From the NCBI GenBank assembly GCA_902591845.1, contig CACJCG010000004.1, positions 1 through 37,572 on the forward strand: a stretch of DNA of 37,572 bases. Reading direction: 5' to 3'. Below the pieces are notes generated by a model. That model did no database searches. It was not told the origin of the DNA and saw only the letters and a list, made by a program, of their open reading frames with translations. Shown piece after piece: positions 23,406 to 32,928 of this stretch. The position numbers and the translations under genes were made by a program. Source of the DNA: an uncultured Pelagibacteraceae bacterium (GTDB taxonomy: Bacteria > Pseudomonadota > Alphaproteobacteria > Pelagibacterales > Pelagibacteraceae). Each line of letters begins with the position of its first letter. Position 1 is the first letter of the stretch.

Positions 23406-24440
23406 ATGAGAATTGAAGAAGAGCTAAAACTAGATTATTCAGACGTTTTATTTAGACCTAAAAGAAGTACATTAAAAAGTCGTAAAGACGTAAATTTGTT
23501 AAGAACTTATAGATTCAAATATAGTAAAAATGAATGGTCAGGAATCCCAATAATGGCCGCAAATATGGATGGAGTTGGGGAATTAAGTATTGCTGAGAAA
23601 TTAAATGACTATGGAATGATAACATCTTTAACAAAACAACATGATGTTAAAAAAATTAAACAAAATAAAAATATAAAAAAAATATATCCTAATATTGCAC
23701 TTAGTGTTGGTATAAAAAAAGAGGATTTTCAAAATTTAGATAAAGTATTAAAAGAATTTAGTTTTTTTAAGTTTATTTGTATTGATGTAGCAAATGGATA
23801 CACAGAACATTTTACTAATTTTATTAAATCAGTAAGAGATAAATATCCTACTAAAACAATAATTGCAGGTAATGTAGTAACAGCAGATATGGCTCAAGAA
23901 TTAGTTCTTAGTGGAGCGGATATTGTTAAAGTTGGGATTGGACCTGGAAGTGTTTGTACCACAAGAATTCAGACTGGAGTTGGTTATCCACAATTAAGTG
24001 CGGTAATCGAATGTGCTGATGCAGCACATGGACTTGGTGCACATGTAATAGCAGATGGCGGGTGTACATGTCCTGGTGATGTTGCCAAAGGTTTCGGAGG
24101 TGGTGCAGATTTTGTAATGCTTGGGGGTATGCTTGCAGGACATGATGAAGGTAATGGTAAAATTGTAAAAGTAAATGGAGAAAAATATATAGAATTTTAT
24201 GGATCTAGTTCTGAAGTTGCTAACAAAAAACATTATGGTGGACTTTCAGATTATCGAAGTAGTGAGGGAAGAAAAGTCAGAGTAAAATATCGAGGAAAAA
24301 TAAACGATACAATTTTAAATATACTTGGTGGTGTAAGAAGTAGTTGTACTTATGTTGGTGCACCTTCACTCAAACAATTAAGTAAATGTACAACTTTTGT
24401 AAGAGTGTCTAATCAATTTAATGATAGTTTAATTAAATAA
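23406..24440 (+). CDS. guaC: GMP reductase
   Basis: 344 residues, converts GMP to IMP with NADPH release of ammonia. The TIM-barrel IMPDH/GMPR family is clear. The active-site Cys is C184 in GIGPGSVCTTR, followed by QTGVGYPQ as in GMP reductase; IMPDH differs here. K77 is in TKQH, and the DGGCTCPGDVAKGFGGGADFVMLGGMLAGHDE stretch binds phosphate. There is no CBS domain, and the length is that of E. coli GuaC. It converges with a purine phosphoribosyltransferase, 4 bp apart. Confidence 0.95.
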   Translation: MRIEEELKLDYSDVLFRPKRSTLKSRKDVNLLRTYRFKYSKNEWSGIPIMAANMDGVGELSIAEKLNDYGMITSLTKQHDVKKIKQNKNIKKIYPNIALSVGIKKEDFQNLDKVLKEFSFFKFICIDVANGYTEHFTNFIKSVRDKYPTKTIIAGNVVTADMAQELVLSGADIVKVGIGPGSVCTTRIQTGVGYPQLSAVIECADAAHGLGAHVIADGGCTCPGDVAKGFGGGADFVMLGGMLAGHDEGNGKIVKVNGEKYIEFYGSSSEVANKKHYGGLSDYRSSEGRKVRVKYRGKINDTILNILGGVRSSCTYVGAPSLKQLSKCTTFVRVSNQFNDSLIK

Positions 24441-24444
24441 TTTA

Positions 24445-24960
24445 CTATTCAAACTCAAAATCTTTTATATTTGTAGTTTCGTATTTCTCGAAAGGCATAT
24501 GTATCCATGGAGAATCTTTTAAATAATCTACAGAATAATCAGGTTTAAATTTTGAAGTTGATTTGTGCCAAATTACAGCTGTTTTAATTTTCTCTTCTAA
24601 ATAAAATCCATAAAAATGTTCTAACCATTTAATACTTTTTATCAACGTTTTCCCGCTGTCTGCTAAATCATCAACTAGTAAGACATGCGAGCCTAAGTTT
24701 GGGGTAGTTTTTGCTAAGTCTCTTGAAAAAGTAAACTGACCTTGTTGATTTTTAACATCATCACTATCACCATGGTAAGACTCAACAGATAAAATAGCTA
24801 AAGGCACATTGAAAAGCCTACTAAAAACATCACCTAATCTTAATCCCCCTTTTGCAATACAAATGATTTGATTAAATTTTAAATTATCCTCATTAACTTT
24901 TTTAGCTAATTGCTCTATCTTCTTATGATAATCGTCCCAACTAATGTATATATCTTTCAT
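24445..24960 (-). CDS. Xanthine/guanine phosphoribosyltransferase-like protein
   Basis: 171 residues of the type I PRTase fold. The PRPP loop is VLLVDDLADSGKT at 93-105, and the first strand loop IICIAKGGLRLG at 32-43 fits xanthine-guanine PRTases (Gpt-like). The C-terminal region has WIHMPFE, typical of Gpt-type enzymes (base contact). It would make XMP or GMP from xanthine or guanine. It sits between guaC and a tRNA on the opposite strand, extending the purine-salvage theme of this region. Base specificity cannot be fixed from sequence. Confidence 0.85.
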   Translation of the reverse strand: MKDIYISWDDYHKKIEQLAKKVNEDNLKFNQIICIAKGGLRLGDVFSRLFNVPLAILSVESYHGDSDDVKNQQGQFTFSRDLAKTTPNLGSHVLLVDDLADSGKTLIKSIKWLEHFYGFYLEEKIKTAVIWHKSTSKFKPDYSVDYLKDSPWIHMPFEKYETTNIKDFEFE

Positions 24961-24965
24961 AATTT

Positions 24966-25042
24966 TGGTAGCGGGAAGTGGGATCGAACCACTGACCTCG
25001 GGCTTATGAGTCCCGCGCTCTAACCAACTGAGCTACCCCGCC
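24966..25042 (-). tRNA. tRNA with CAU anticodon (elongator Met most likely)
   Basis: 77 bases including an encoded CCA. The acceptor stem GGCGGGG pairs with UCCCGCU (with two G-U pairs), D-stem GCUC/GAGC, the anticodon loop is CUCAUAA (anticodon CAU at 25006-25008), T-stem AGUGG/CCACU with loop UUCGAUC. The anticodon stem CGGGA/GCCCG has an A31-G39 mismatch next to the loop. A lysidine-modified Ile tRNA also has CAU, so Met is likely but not certain. It is not an initiator, which would have a mispaired 1-72 and a GGG/CCC anticodon stem. Confidence 0.9.
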
Positions 25043-25060
25043 TTATTAATTGATTAATGA

Positions 25061-25088
25061 TTTATAATATAAATCTTTATTGTTTCAA
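25061..25088 (-). promoter_or_regulatory. Candidate promoter for the tRNA
   Basis: On the minus strand TTGAAA (rc of 25083-25088), a 16-bp spacer and TATAAA (rc of 25061-25066) end 18 bp before the mature tRNA 5' end. The -10 lies in a palindrome GATTTATAATATAAATC. Confidence 0.45.
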
Positions 25089-25113
25089 TAAACTTTTTAA
25101 ATCTAATTCTAAA

Positions 25114-25323
25114 CTATATAATAAAATAAACAGCTAATGAGCTAACCAAACCAGCTAAAATAATTGTAAAAATAATTCTCTTCTTTAATGTTCTTTTTTT
25201 ATCCATTCTTACTCTATTTAACAAAATATTTACGTTAGTAGTTTTAATCTTGTCTTCATGTAAATCTTTGTTTGAAGAAACATCAGATTTTAATAATGTT
25301 GTATCTTGGTCGCTTTTTTTCAC
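25114..25323 (-). CDS. Small single-helix membrane protein, unknown function
   Basis: 69 residues. Residues 1-47 are charged and probably cytoplasmic; a Lys/Arg run (KKRTLKKR) precedes one hydrophobic helix, about 50-68, to the C-terminus, a tail-anchored layout. The start is GTG at 25321-25323; the nearby ATG at 25328-25330 is in another frame. No family is recognised. It lies alone between the tRNA and the dimethylglycine-dehydrogenase-like gene. Confidence 0.5.
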   Translation of the reverse strand: MKKSDQDTTLLKSDVSSNKDLHEDKIKTTNVNILLNRVRMDKKRTLKKRIIFTIILAGLVSSLAVYFII

Positions 25324-25372
25324 AGTTCATTTAAACAGTTATTACTTTTAAATACAATAAAATTAAGAAATA

Positions 25373-27817
25373 CTAAATTTTTTTAAAATCTTTTGAATTT
25401 AATGGTTTTAATAGTATTTCAACTGGATATTTGATTTTTTCAATTTCTATAAATAAATTTTGATTTCTCAGGGTTTCTATTGAGTGTCCCGAGTTGACGT
25501 ATCCAAATGATAAATTTTTCTCAAAACAAAAAGAATAATTTCCTGAGGTTGTTCTTCCAATAATTTTATCATTTAAATAAATAGGCTCTTCGTGCAACAA
25601 TAAAGGTTGACCAGGTTTGCTGTCTTTCAATGTAAACATCATCATTGTTTTTTCTAGAGATTTATCTTTAATTTTCAACAAAGCATCTTTGCCAATAAAA
25701 TTAATATTTTTTTTATAACTTATCGTAAATTTTAAACCGGCTTGATACTGATTTTCTTCTGGAGAAATATCATGACCCCAATGTAAAAAACCACTTTCCA
25801 TTCTCATTATATCCATTGCATGCATACCACAATGAGATAAATCGAAATTTTTACCTTCATTAATCAAAATTTTGTATAATTTTAAAGCGTTTTCTTTATC
25901 AACGTATAATTCGAACCCAAGTTCGCCAACATATGATATTCTTTGCGCCCAAACCTTAATGTTTTTTATTTTAACATTTTTGCCTGTACCAAATTTAAAT
26001 TTTTCTTTGCTATAATCATCGTTACTTACCTTTTCTATCATGTCTCGACTTTTAGGACCAAACAAACCAAGGCAACAAATGTTTTCAGTAACATCTGAAA
26101 ATTCAACATCTTCAGACAAGTATTTAAGGATATGATGTTTGTCTCTTTCTCTTGTTGCTGCTGAACTAACTATTCTAAAATGATTTTTATCAAGACAAAC
26201 AACTGTTAGGTCTGATTCAATACCACCATCATCATTTAGCATATGAGTATAAGTAGATTTACCAATTTCATTTTTAATATTAGCCGTACAAATTTTTTGC
26301 AATTCAATATGAGTTTTTTCACCTTTCAAATCAAATTTAGAAAATGTTGAAAAATCAAAAAGTCCAACGTTTTGCCTAGCATTTATAGTCTCATGTTTTA
26401 CTGATGGATACCAATTTTGGTGGTTAAAACTGTATTCATATTTTGGTTTTTCTCCATTTAAAGAATACCACATAGGTCTTTCAAAACCTCCTGTCACACC
26501 AAAACAAGCACCTGCTTTTTTTAATTCATCATGATAAGGTAATAATTTTTCATTTCTTGATGTTGAATGCTGTTTAAAAGGCCAGTGCATACCATATAAA
26601 TCTCCTAAAGTTTCTGTAACTCTCTCCATAATGAATTTTTTAGATGAATGAAATTTTTGAAATCTTTTTATGTCCAGTGAAAATAAATCTTCATTTATAT
26701 GACCGTTAATTATCCATTCTGCTGTTACTCTTCCTGCTCCTCCAGAACTTGCTATTCCGATACTATTGAAGCCACAACATGTATAAAGATTTTTAACTTC
26801 TGGTGTTTCTCCAAGTAAATACTGAGTATCAGGTGTAAAGGATTCAGGACCTGAGAAAAATTTTCTTATGCCTGCGTTTTGTAACATTGGAAGTCTATAA
26901 ATCGATTTTTCAAGGTATGGTTCAAAGTGATCAAAATCATCAGGAAACTCTCCAAATGAAAAATCATCAGGGACTCTTCCACTTTCTTTGAATGCAGGTT
27001 TTGCATTTGGCTCAAAAATTCCTACCAACATTTTTCCAGCGTCTTCTTTTAGATAAAGACAAGCATTGTAATCTCTTAAAACAGGTAAATCTTTAGGAAG
27101 ATCCTTCATTGGTTCCGTAATGACATAGAAGTGCTCATTCGGATATAATGGAACACTAGCACCAATATCTTCTCCAATTTGTCTAGACCACATTCCTGAG
27201 GCTAAAACAACATATTCACAATCAATTCTTCCTTGAGTAGTTTCAACACCACGTATTTGTTTATTTTTAACTAAAATTTTTTTTACTGGTAACTTCTCAA
27301 ATATTTGAACACCTAACATTTTAGCAGCTTTAGCTAATACATTGGTAACACCTACCGGATCTGCCTGGCCATCTTTTGGCATATAAACACCACCAATAAG
27401 ATCCTCGTTATTTACTACTGGATATAATTCTTTTACTCTTTCTTTATTTAAAACCTCAACCTCAACATTAGATAGTTGTGCTGTTGTGGCCTGTCTTAGT
27501 AACTCCTGCATTCTTTCTTTAGATGAAGCCACTGTTATTGCTCCGTTTTGTTTAAGACCAGTTGATAATCCTGTTATTTTTTCAAGTTCTTTATAAAGAT
27601 CTAAGGAATATTTTCTCAATTTTGTAATTGTTGAACTAGCCCCTAATTGTCCTATTAATCCTGCAGCGTGCCAAGTAGTGCCTGATGTTAATTGATCTCT
27701 TTCAAGCAAAACAACATCTTTACAACCAAACTGAGCCAAATGGTATGCGCAAGATGTACCTGCAACACCACCTCCAATAACAACAACTTTAGTAATTTTT
27801 GGAATTTCCTTGATCAT
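25373..27817 (-). CDS. Dimethylglycine dehydrogenase-like FAD enzyme with GcvT domains
   Basis: 814 residues. Residues about 8-390 are an FAD-binding DAO domain: VVVIGGGVAGTSCA contains the dinucleotide glycines G15-G16-G17...G20, and H50 in TTWHAAGL fits the position of covalent FAD in dimethylglycine dehydrogenase. Next comes a linker FAO_M segment (PMWYSL..). Residues about 440-814 are a GcvT-type folate domain with HCGMHAMDIMRMESGFLHWGHDISPEEN. It should demethylate dimethylglycine, sarcosine or a related N-methyl compound, passing the one-carbon unit to tetrahydrofolate. No glycine-betaine gene is adjacent. The GT26 gene overlaps its start by 4 bp. Confidence 0.88.
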   Translation of the reverse strand: MIKEIPKITKVVVIGGGVAGTSCAYHLAQFGCKDVVLLERDQLTSGTTWHAAGLIGQLGASSTITKLRKYSLDLYKELEKITGLSTGLKQNGAITVASSKERMQELLRQATTAQLSNVEVEVLNKERVKELYPVVNNEDLIGGVYMPKDGQADPVGVTNVLAKAAKMLGVQIFEKLPVKKILVKNKQIRGVETTQGRIDCEYVVLASGMWSRQIGEDIGASVPLYPNEHFYVITEPMKDLPKDLPVLRDYNACLYLKEDAGKMLVGIFEPNAKPAFKESGRVPDDFSFGEFPDDFDHFEPYLEKSIYRLPMLQNAGIRKFFSGPESFTPDTQYLLGETPEVKNLYTCCGFNSIGIASSGGAGRVTAEWIINGHINEDLFSLDIKRFQKFHSSKKFIMERVTETLGDLYGMHWPFKQHSTSRNEKLLPYHDELKKAGACFGVTGGFERPMWYSLNGEKPKYEYSFNHQNWYPSVKHETINARQNVGLFDFSTFSKFDLKGEKTHIELQKICTANIKNEIGKSTYTHMLNDDGGIESDLTVVCLDKNHFRIVSSAATRERDKHHILKYLSEDVEFSDVTENICCLGLFGPKSRDMIEKVSNDDYSKEKFKFGTGKNVKIKNIKVWAQRISYVGELGFELYVDKENALKLYKILINEGKNFDLSHCGMHAMDIMRMESGFLHWGHDISPEENQYQAGLKFTISYKKNINFIGKDALLKIKDKSLEKTMMMFTLKDSKPGQPLLLHEEPIYLNDKIIGRTTSGNYSFCFEKNLSFGYVNSGHSIETLRNQNLFIEIEKIKYPVEILLKPLNSKDFKKI

Positions 27818-28545
27818 TTTTTAATCTTAACTCTATTAAATAAAACCATCGGTATTAACTTTAAAGCATAAAAGTATCGTTTTATAAAAATTAATGGATT
27901 AAAAATTAACCTTACAAACCATCCTAAATAAAACTTGTCAATTATATTATTTATAGGAGCTTGATCACCTGTGAAAAAAGAAATTGCACCTCCAGTACAA
28001 AAAATTTTTGTTTTTTTATTTAATTTTTTATTTAGATAAAAAGCTAAAACCTCTTGAATGCCACCACCAATATTAATCATAATAAAATCTGGGTCTGTTT
28101 TATTAATTTCTTCTAATAACCTGTAATCTTTTAATTTTTTTGAATTATAATTTGGTGCCACATAGTTATATACTTTTTTTAATCCAAGTTTTTTTAAAAA
28201 ATTCTTATTTGATTTTGAATAACTGATATTTGGGTCAATACAAAAAACCGATTTTTTTTTATTTAATTTTAAAAATCTAAAAAAAAGAAATAAAAATTTA
28301 TATCCTGAAAATTTTGATACTTTAATTTTTTTAAATATTCTAAGTAGTAAAACAAAAAAACCACTATCAAAAAAAACATAATTAGCTCTTTTTAATGAAT
28401 TATAATATTCTTTACTAGAATTTATCGATGCAATTCCTGGGGCGCTTGGAAATGTATAATAGCCTTTCTTTTTTATAATCTTATTAAATTTTTGATTTTC
28501 AACATTATTGAAATCAATATTTTTAAACTCTATTTTTTTAATCAT
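27814..28545 (-). CDS. WecG/TagA/CpsF family glycosyltransferase (GT26)
   Basis: 243 residues. Marks of the family: YVFFDSGFFVLLLR (the usual DGxGL segment), SGYKFLFL, the DPDFIMINIGGGIQEVLA segment (normally GxPxQE), GGAISFFTGDQAPI (normally GGxFDxxAGxxxRAP) and the amphipathic FYLGWFVRLIFNPL membrane-associated tail. It should transfer an N-acetyl-hexosamine-type sugar onto a lipid-linked acceptor. Several conserved residues are altered (IGGGIQE, GDQAP), so it is a divergent member. It shares ATGA with the DMGDH-like gene but that function is unrelated. Very AT-rich. Confidence 0.8.
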   Translation of the reverse strand: MIKKIEFKNIDFNNVENQKFNKIIKKKGYYTFPSAPGIASINSSKEYYNSLKRANYVFFDSGFFVLLLRIFKKIKVSKFSGYKFLFLFFRFLKLNKKKSVFCIDPNISYSKSNKNFLKKLGLKKVYNYVAPNYNSKKLKDYRLLEEINKTDPDFIMINIGGGIQEVLAFYLNKKLNKKTKIFCTGGAISFFTGDQAPINNIIDKFYLGWFVRLIFNPLIFIKRYFYALKLIPMVLFNRVKIKK

Positions 28546-28683
28546 TTTTTTAAAATTTAAATTTTAAATAACATTATTACAATTTTATTGAGAATTTTTT
28601 AAAAATTATAAATTTTTTATTATATATAAATAATTTAAATTGAGTATATAACTGTTTTATTATATTGGATTATCAAACTTAAA

Positions 28684-30429
28684 ATGAAAATAATTGGTAT
28701 TAATGCTTTTCATGCAGATTCTTCAGCATGTATTGTTATAAATGGTGAACTAATTACAGCTGTTGAAGAGGAAAGATTTAACAGAATTAAGCATTGGGCT
28801 GGATTTCCAATAGAATCTATTAAACACTGTTTGAGTGAAACTAAATTAAAAATATCTGATATAGATCAAATAAGTATAAATATAGATCCAAAAGCAAACT
28901 ATATAGAAAAATTTATTTTTTTAATTAAACATCGTCCAAGTTTAAATTTAATTTTAAACAGATTTAAAAAAAAGAAAAAATATAATTCAATTAATGAATT
29001 AATTAATAATGAATTTAAGGAAGATAAATTTGTAGGAAAAATTAACAATATTGAGCACCATTATGCTCACTTATCATCAGCGTTTCATGTTTCTCCATTT
29101 CAAGAAGCAAGCTTATTATCTGTTGACGGATTTGGTGACTTTGCAAGCACTGCCTGGGGATATGGTAACAATACAAATATAAGTATTGATAAAAAAATTT
29201 TTTTTCCACACTCTTTAGGAATTTTTTATCAAGCCTTAACTCAATTTTTAGGTTTCAAAAATTATGGAGATGAATATAAAATTATGGGATTAGCTCCTTA
29301 CGGAAAACCTAAATACGTCGAAAAATTAAGAGACATTATATTTATTAAAAATAAAGGAAAATTTGAGTTAAATTTAGATTATTTCAAATTTCACAAAGAA
29401 AATTTTAATTACAGATGGGAAAAAGGGAAAGTTGAAATTGGAGATTTGTATTCAAAAAAAATTTTGGACTTACTAGGTCCAGAACGCAAGAAGGAAGAGC
29501 CTTTAAACGATTTCCATAAAGATATAGCTCACTCTACCCAAAAAGTATATGAAGAAGTTTTTTTAAATATTTTAAATAATTTATACGACAAATATCAAAA
29601 CAAAAATTTATGTATTGCAGGTGGATGTGGAATGAATTCAGTAGCAAATGGAAAAATTAAAAATAATACAAAATTTGAAAATATATACGTTCAAGCAGCA
29701 GCTGGTGATGCTGGTGGTGCAATTGGGGCTGCTTTTGCATCACATTATCAAAATAAAAGAGAGAAAAGAAAATTTCAAATGAGGCATGCTTATTGGGGCA
29801 CATCATTTAGCGAAGATGAGGTTTTAGAATGTATAAAAAAATATCAAAAGAATATTGAGCAAGAAAAATGTAATTATCAAAAAATATCTAATGATAACGA
29901 GTTAAGCAAAGTAGTCGCGAAAGATATTCATGAGGGAAAAGTTATTGGTTGGTTTCAAGGTAAAATGGAATGGGGACCAAGAGCTTTAGGTAATAGGTCT
30001 ATTTTAGGTGATCCACGTAGGTCAGACATGAAGGATATACTGAACTTAAAAATCAAAAGAAGAGAAAGTTTTAGACCTTTTGCTCCTTCAATTTTAAGAG
30101 AACATGTTTCTGATTGGTTTGAAAATGATGATGAGGTTCCTTTTATGATGAAGGTTTATCAAATTAAGGAAAGTAAACGTCCAATAATACCTGCTATTAC
30201 ACATGTTGATGGTTCGGGAAGACTACAAACAGTTTACAAAGACACAAATGAAAAATATTACGATTTAATAAATGAATTTTACAAAATAACTAATATACCA
30301 ATTTTATTAAATACATCATTTAATGAAAATGAACCAATAGTAAGTAAACCTGATGAGGCTCTTGACTGTTTTTTAAGAACTAAAATGGATACTTTGGTGA
30401 TGGGTAACTATATTATTAAAAGATTATAG
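28684..30429 (+). CDS. Carbamoyltransferase, NodU/CmcH family
   Basis: 581 residues, typical family length. The N-terminal domain has the ASKHA-type start IIGINAFHADSSACIV, and EEERFNRIKH. The metal/substrate motif is EHHYAHLSSAF, and the LLSVDGFGDFAS, NYGDEYKIMGLAPYG stretches follow. The C-terminal YrdC-like part has GWFQGKMEWGPRALGNRSILGDPR, the hallmark of this family. It transfers a carbamoyl group from carbamoyl phosphate to a hydroxyl of a sugar or secondary metabolite. The divergent GT26 gene suggests surface polysaccharide modification. Confidence 0.92.
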   Translation: MKIIGINAFHADSSACIVINGELITAVEEERFNRIKHWAGFPIESIKHCLSETKLKISDIDQISINIDPKANYIEKFIFLIKHRPSLNLILNRFKKKKKYNSINELINNEFKEDKFVGKINNIEHHYAHLSSAFHVSPFQEASLLSVDGFGDFASTAWGYGNNTNISIDKKIFFPHSLGIFYQALTQFLGFKNYGDEYKIMGLAPYGKPKYVEKLRDIIFIKNKGKFELNLDYFKFHKENFNYRWEKGKVEIGDLYSKKILDLLGPERKKEEPLNDFHKDIAHSTQKVYEEVFLNILNNLYDKYQNKNLCIAGGCGMNSVANGKIKNNTKFENIYVQAAAGDAGGAIGAAFASHYQNKREKRKFQMRHAYWGTSFSEDEVLECIKKYQKNIEQEKCNYQKISNDNELSKVVAKDIHEGKVIGWFQGKMEWGPRALGNRSILGDPRRSDMKDILNLKIKRRESFRPFAPSILREHVSDWFENDDEVPFMMKVYQIKESKRPIIPAITHVDGSGRLQTVYKDTNEKYYDLINEFYKITNIPILLNTSFNENEPIVSKPDEALDCFLRTKMDTLVMGNYIIKRL

Positions 30430-30437
30430 TATTCAGC

Positions 30438-31550
30438 CTATAAAATACTTGATGGTTTAACATAATCATGTCCAAAAGCATCTGCAACAGCTTTATACGT
30501 TACGTTGCCTTTGTATACATTTAAACCTGCAAGAAAATTTCTATCTTCACCAAGTGCCTTTTGATAGCCCTTGTTTGCTAATTTTACTAAAAAAGGAAGA
30601 GTTGCTTGGTTTAATGCAAATGTAGAAGTTCTAGGAACTCCACCTGGCATATTCGCAACACAATAATGAACTACATCATCAACTATATAAGTTGGATCTC
30701 CATGTGTTGTGGGTTTGCTTGTTTCAACACATCCGCCTTGATCAATTGCAACATCAACAATAACTGATCCTCTTTTCATTAGCTTCAACATATCTTTAGT
30801 TATTAGTTTTGGAGCTTCTGCACCTGGAATTAATACACCTCCAACCAAAAGATCTGCATCTGCAACTAATTTGTTTAAATCAATCTTATCGCTTTGTTCA
30901 GGTATAATTTTATCACCAAACATTTCTTCAAGTTGTTTTAATCTTGCTACTGACTTATCAACCACATGTACTTTCGCTTGCATTCCTGTTGCAATTATTG
31001 CTGCATTCTCTCCAACTACTCCACCTCCAAGAATTAATACATTAGCTGGCTCACCTCCTGGTGCTCCTCCTAATAATACTCCTCTACCTTTTTGATTTTT
31101 TTCTAAACAATGAGCTCCAGCTTGTACCGACATTCTTCCTGCAACAGCACTCATTGGAGCAAGAAGCGGTAATCTTCCATTATCATCTGTTACAGTTTCG
31201 TAAGCAATATTAATACTTTTAGATTTTATTAAACCTTCAGTTAATTCTTTTGCAGCAGCTAAATGTAAGTAAGTATAAACAATTTGATTTTCTCTTATCA
31301 TTTCAACTTCAACTTTTTGAGGTTCTTTAACTTTAACAATTATATCTGCGTCATTGAAAATATCAGAAGCTAAGTCAGTAATTTTAGCTCCAGCTTTTAA
31401 ATATTGATCGTTCTCAAAACCAGCTTCAAATCCACCATTTTTTTCAACCAATACTTCATGGCCCTCTGAAACCAAAGTCCTTACGCTATCTGGTGTTAAA
31501 CCAATTCTATTTTCTTGAGGCTTAATTTCCTTAGGTACGCCTATTTTCAT
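30438..31550 (-). CDS. ald: Alanine dehydrogenase
   Basis: 370 residues, interconverts alanine and pyruvate plus ammonium with NAD. The start KIGVPKEIKPQENRIGLTP is the family signature. Catalytic and binding residues are at standard positions: R15, K75, H96 and D270. The NAD loop is ILGGGVVGENAA at about 173-184. It lies 31 bp downstream of the aminotransferase gene on the same strand. Together they would drain amino groups from taurine: the aminotransferase makes alanine and Ald returns pyruvate. Confidence 0.95.
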   Translation of the reverse strand: MKIGVPKEIKPQENRIGLTPDSVRTLVSEGHEVLVEKNGGFEAGFENDQYLKAGAKITDLASDIFNDADIIVKVKEPQKVEVEMIRENQIVYTYLHLAAAKELTEGLIKSKSINIAYETVTDDNGRLPLLAPMSAVAGRMSVQAGAHCLEKNQKGRGVLLGGAPGGEPANVLILGGGVVGENAAIIATGMQAKVHVVDKSVARLKQLEEMFGDKIIPEQSDKIDLNKLVADADLLVGGVLIPGAEAPKLITKDMLKLMKRGSVIVDVAIDQGGCVETSKPTTHGDPTYIVDDVVHYCVANMPGGVPRTSTFALNQATLPFLVKLANKGYQKALGEDRNFLAGLNVYKGNVTYKAVADAFGHDYVKPSSIL

Positions 31551-31581
31551 AAACTCTCTCTATTTTTAACTAAATAAAAAA

Positions 31582-32928
31582 CTAGTTTTTCTGATTTTTT
31601 TGATAGTTAGAAATACCTGTTCTTAGTTTATCAATAATCTCATCTATATGTTTTTCTTCACATATAAATTGTGGAGCTATTATTAAACAATCACCTGTCG
31701 CTTTAAAATTAACACCTGCTTCATAGCAAGCTTTAAAACATTCATAACCAGCTTTACCAGGTTTAGTATTCATTTTCATATCAATTCCGCCCATCATTCC
31801 GTAACCCCTAATATTATCCACTGACTCCAAATCTTGAAGAGAGAATAAACCTTTTTGGAAATAAGGTGCTAAGTTCTTAGCTCTATTAAAAATATCATCT
31901 TTTTCAAATATATCTTGCACAGCTAAACCAGCAGCAACAGCTACTGGAATCCCAGAATAAGTATAACCATGAAATAATTCAACAGATCCCATTGGTGAAG
32001 CATCCATTACTGCATCATAAATTTCATCTTTACATGCCACAACACCCATTGGAACAACTCCGTTTGTAGTTGCTTTTGCCATTGTCATTATATCTGGAGT
32101 TACGCCAAACTCATGACTAGCAAATGCAGAACCAGTTCTTCCCCATCCTGTGATAACTTCATCAAAAATTAAAAGTATTCCGTGTTTGTCACAAATTTCT
32201 CTTAGTCTTTGTAAATATCCTTTTGGTGGGACTAAAGTTCCAGTAGAACCTGCAATTGGTTCAACAATACATGCTGCAATATTTTCAGGACCAAAGTTGC
32301 TAGCTATTCTTTCTAAATCATCAGCAAGATCTCCACCTGTTTCTGGTTGACCGCTTATAAATTTATGTTCTGGTAAATGAGTATGTCTCATGTGTTGAAC
32401 GCCTGGCATTAATATACTTGCAAATGTTTTAACATTATTAATCATTCCACCAACTGAAACACAGCCAATGTTCATTCCGTGATAACCTCTTTCACGTCCA
32501 ACAAATCTAAACCTATGTGCGTTCCCTTTTGCCCTATGATATGCGACTGCAATTTTAATTGCTGTTTCTACAGCAGTTGATCCACAAATTGTAAAAAACA
32601 TTTTATTTAAATCACCTGGAGTGTGTTTAGAAATCTTAGTTGCTAATTCAAATGATCCACCAAAACCTTGTTGGAAAGGTTGAGCATAATCTAGTGTTTC
32701 CAATTGTTTAGTAACAGCTTCAGTTATTTCTTTTCTACCATGACCTAATGGATTACAAAATAATCCTGAGCTTGCATCAATTTGAGTTTTTCCATGATGC
32801 GTTTTTAGGTAAACTCCTTTTGCTTCAGTTATTAATCTTGGATTGGATTTAAAATCTTTATTAGATGTAAACGGCATCCAATGTTCATTTAATGAATTTG
32901 GAACTGAAGTTCTGTTCTCTGAGCTCAT
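31582..32928 (-). CDS. Class III aminotransferase, taurine- or omega-amino-acid:pyruvate type
   Basis: 448 residues, PLP enzyme of the omega-amino-acid:pyruvate group. The start LNEHWMPFTSNKDFKSNPRLI is typical of beta-alanine/taurine-pyruvate aminotransferases. FDEVITGWGRTG contains PLP-ring Asp D256, and K285 in MAKATTNG is the Schiff-base Lys. The position beside tauABC and ald supports taurine:pyruvate aminotransferase (Tpa), giving sulfoacetaldehyde and alanine; beta-alanine or GABA are alternatives. The next step enzyme Xsc is not in the window. It is divergent from tauA. Confidence 0.85.
   Translation of the reverse strand: MSSENRTSVPNSLNEHWMPFTSNKDFKSNPRLITEAKGVYLKTHHGKTQIDASSGLFCNPLGHGRKEITEAVTKQLETLDYAQPFQQGFGGSFELATKISKHTPGDLNKMFFTICGSTAVETAIKIAVAYHRAKGNAHRFRFVGRERGYHGMNIGCVSVGGMINNVKTFASILMPGVQHMRHTHLPEHKFISGQPETGGDLADDLERIASNFGPENIAACIVEPIAGSTGTLVPPKGYLQRLREICDKHGILLIFDEVITGWGRTGSAFASHEFGVTPDIMTMAKATTNGVVPMGVVACKDEIYDAVMDASPMGSVELFHGYTYSGIPVAVAAGLAVQDIFEKDDIFNRAKNLAPYFQKGLFSLQDLESVDNIRGYGMMGGIDMKMNTKPGKAGYECFKACYEAGVNFKATGDCLIIAPQFICEEKHIDEIIDKLRTGISNYQKNQKN

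Noticed and set aside
28546-28683. Promoter pair in the GT26/carbamoyltransferase gap
   Set aside because: The 138-bp gap is so AT-rich that many TATA-like hexamers occur; no convincing -35/-10 pair with 16-18 bp spacing was found.
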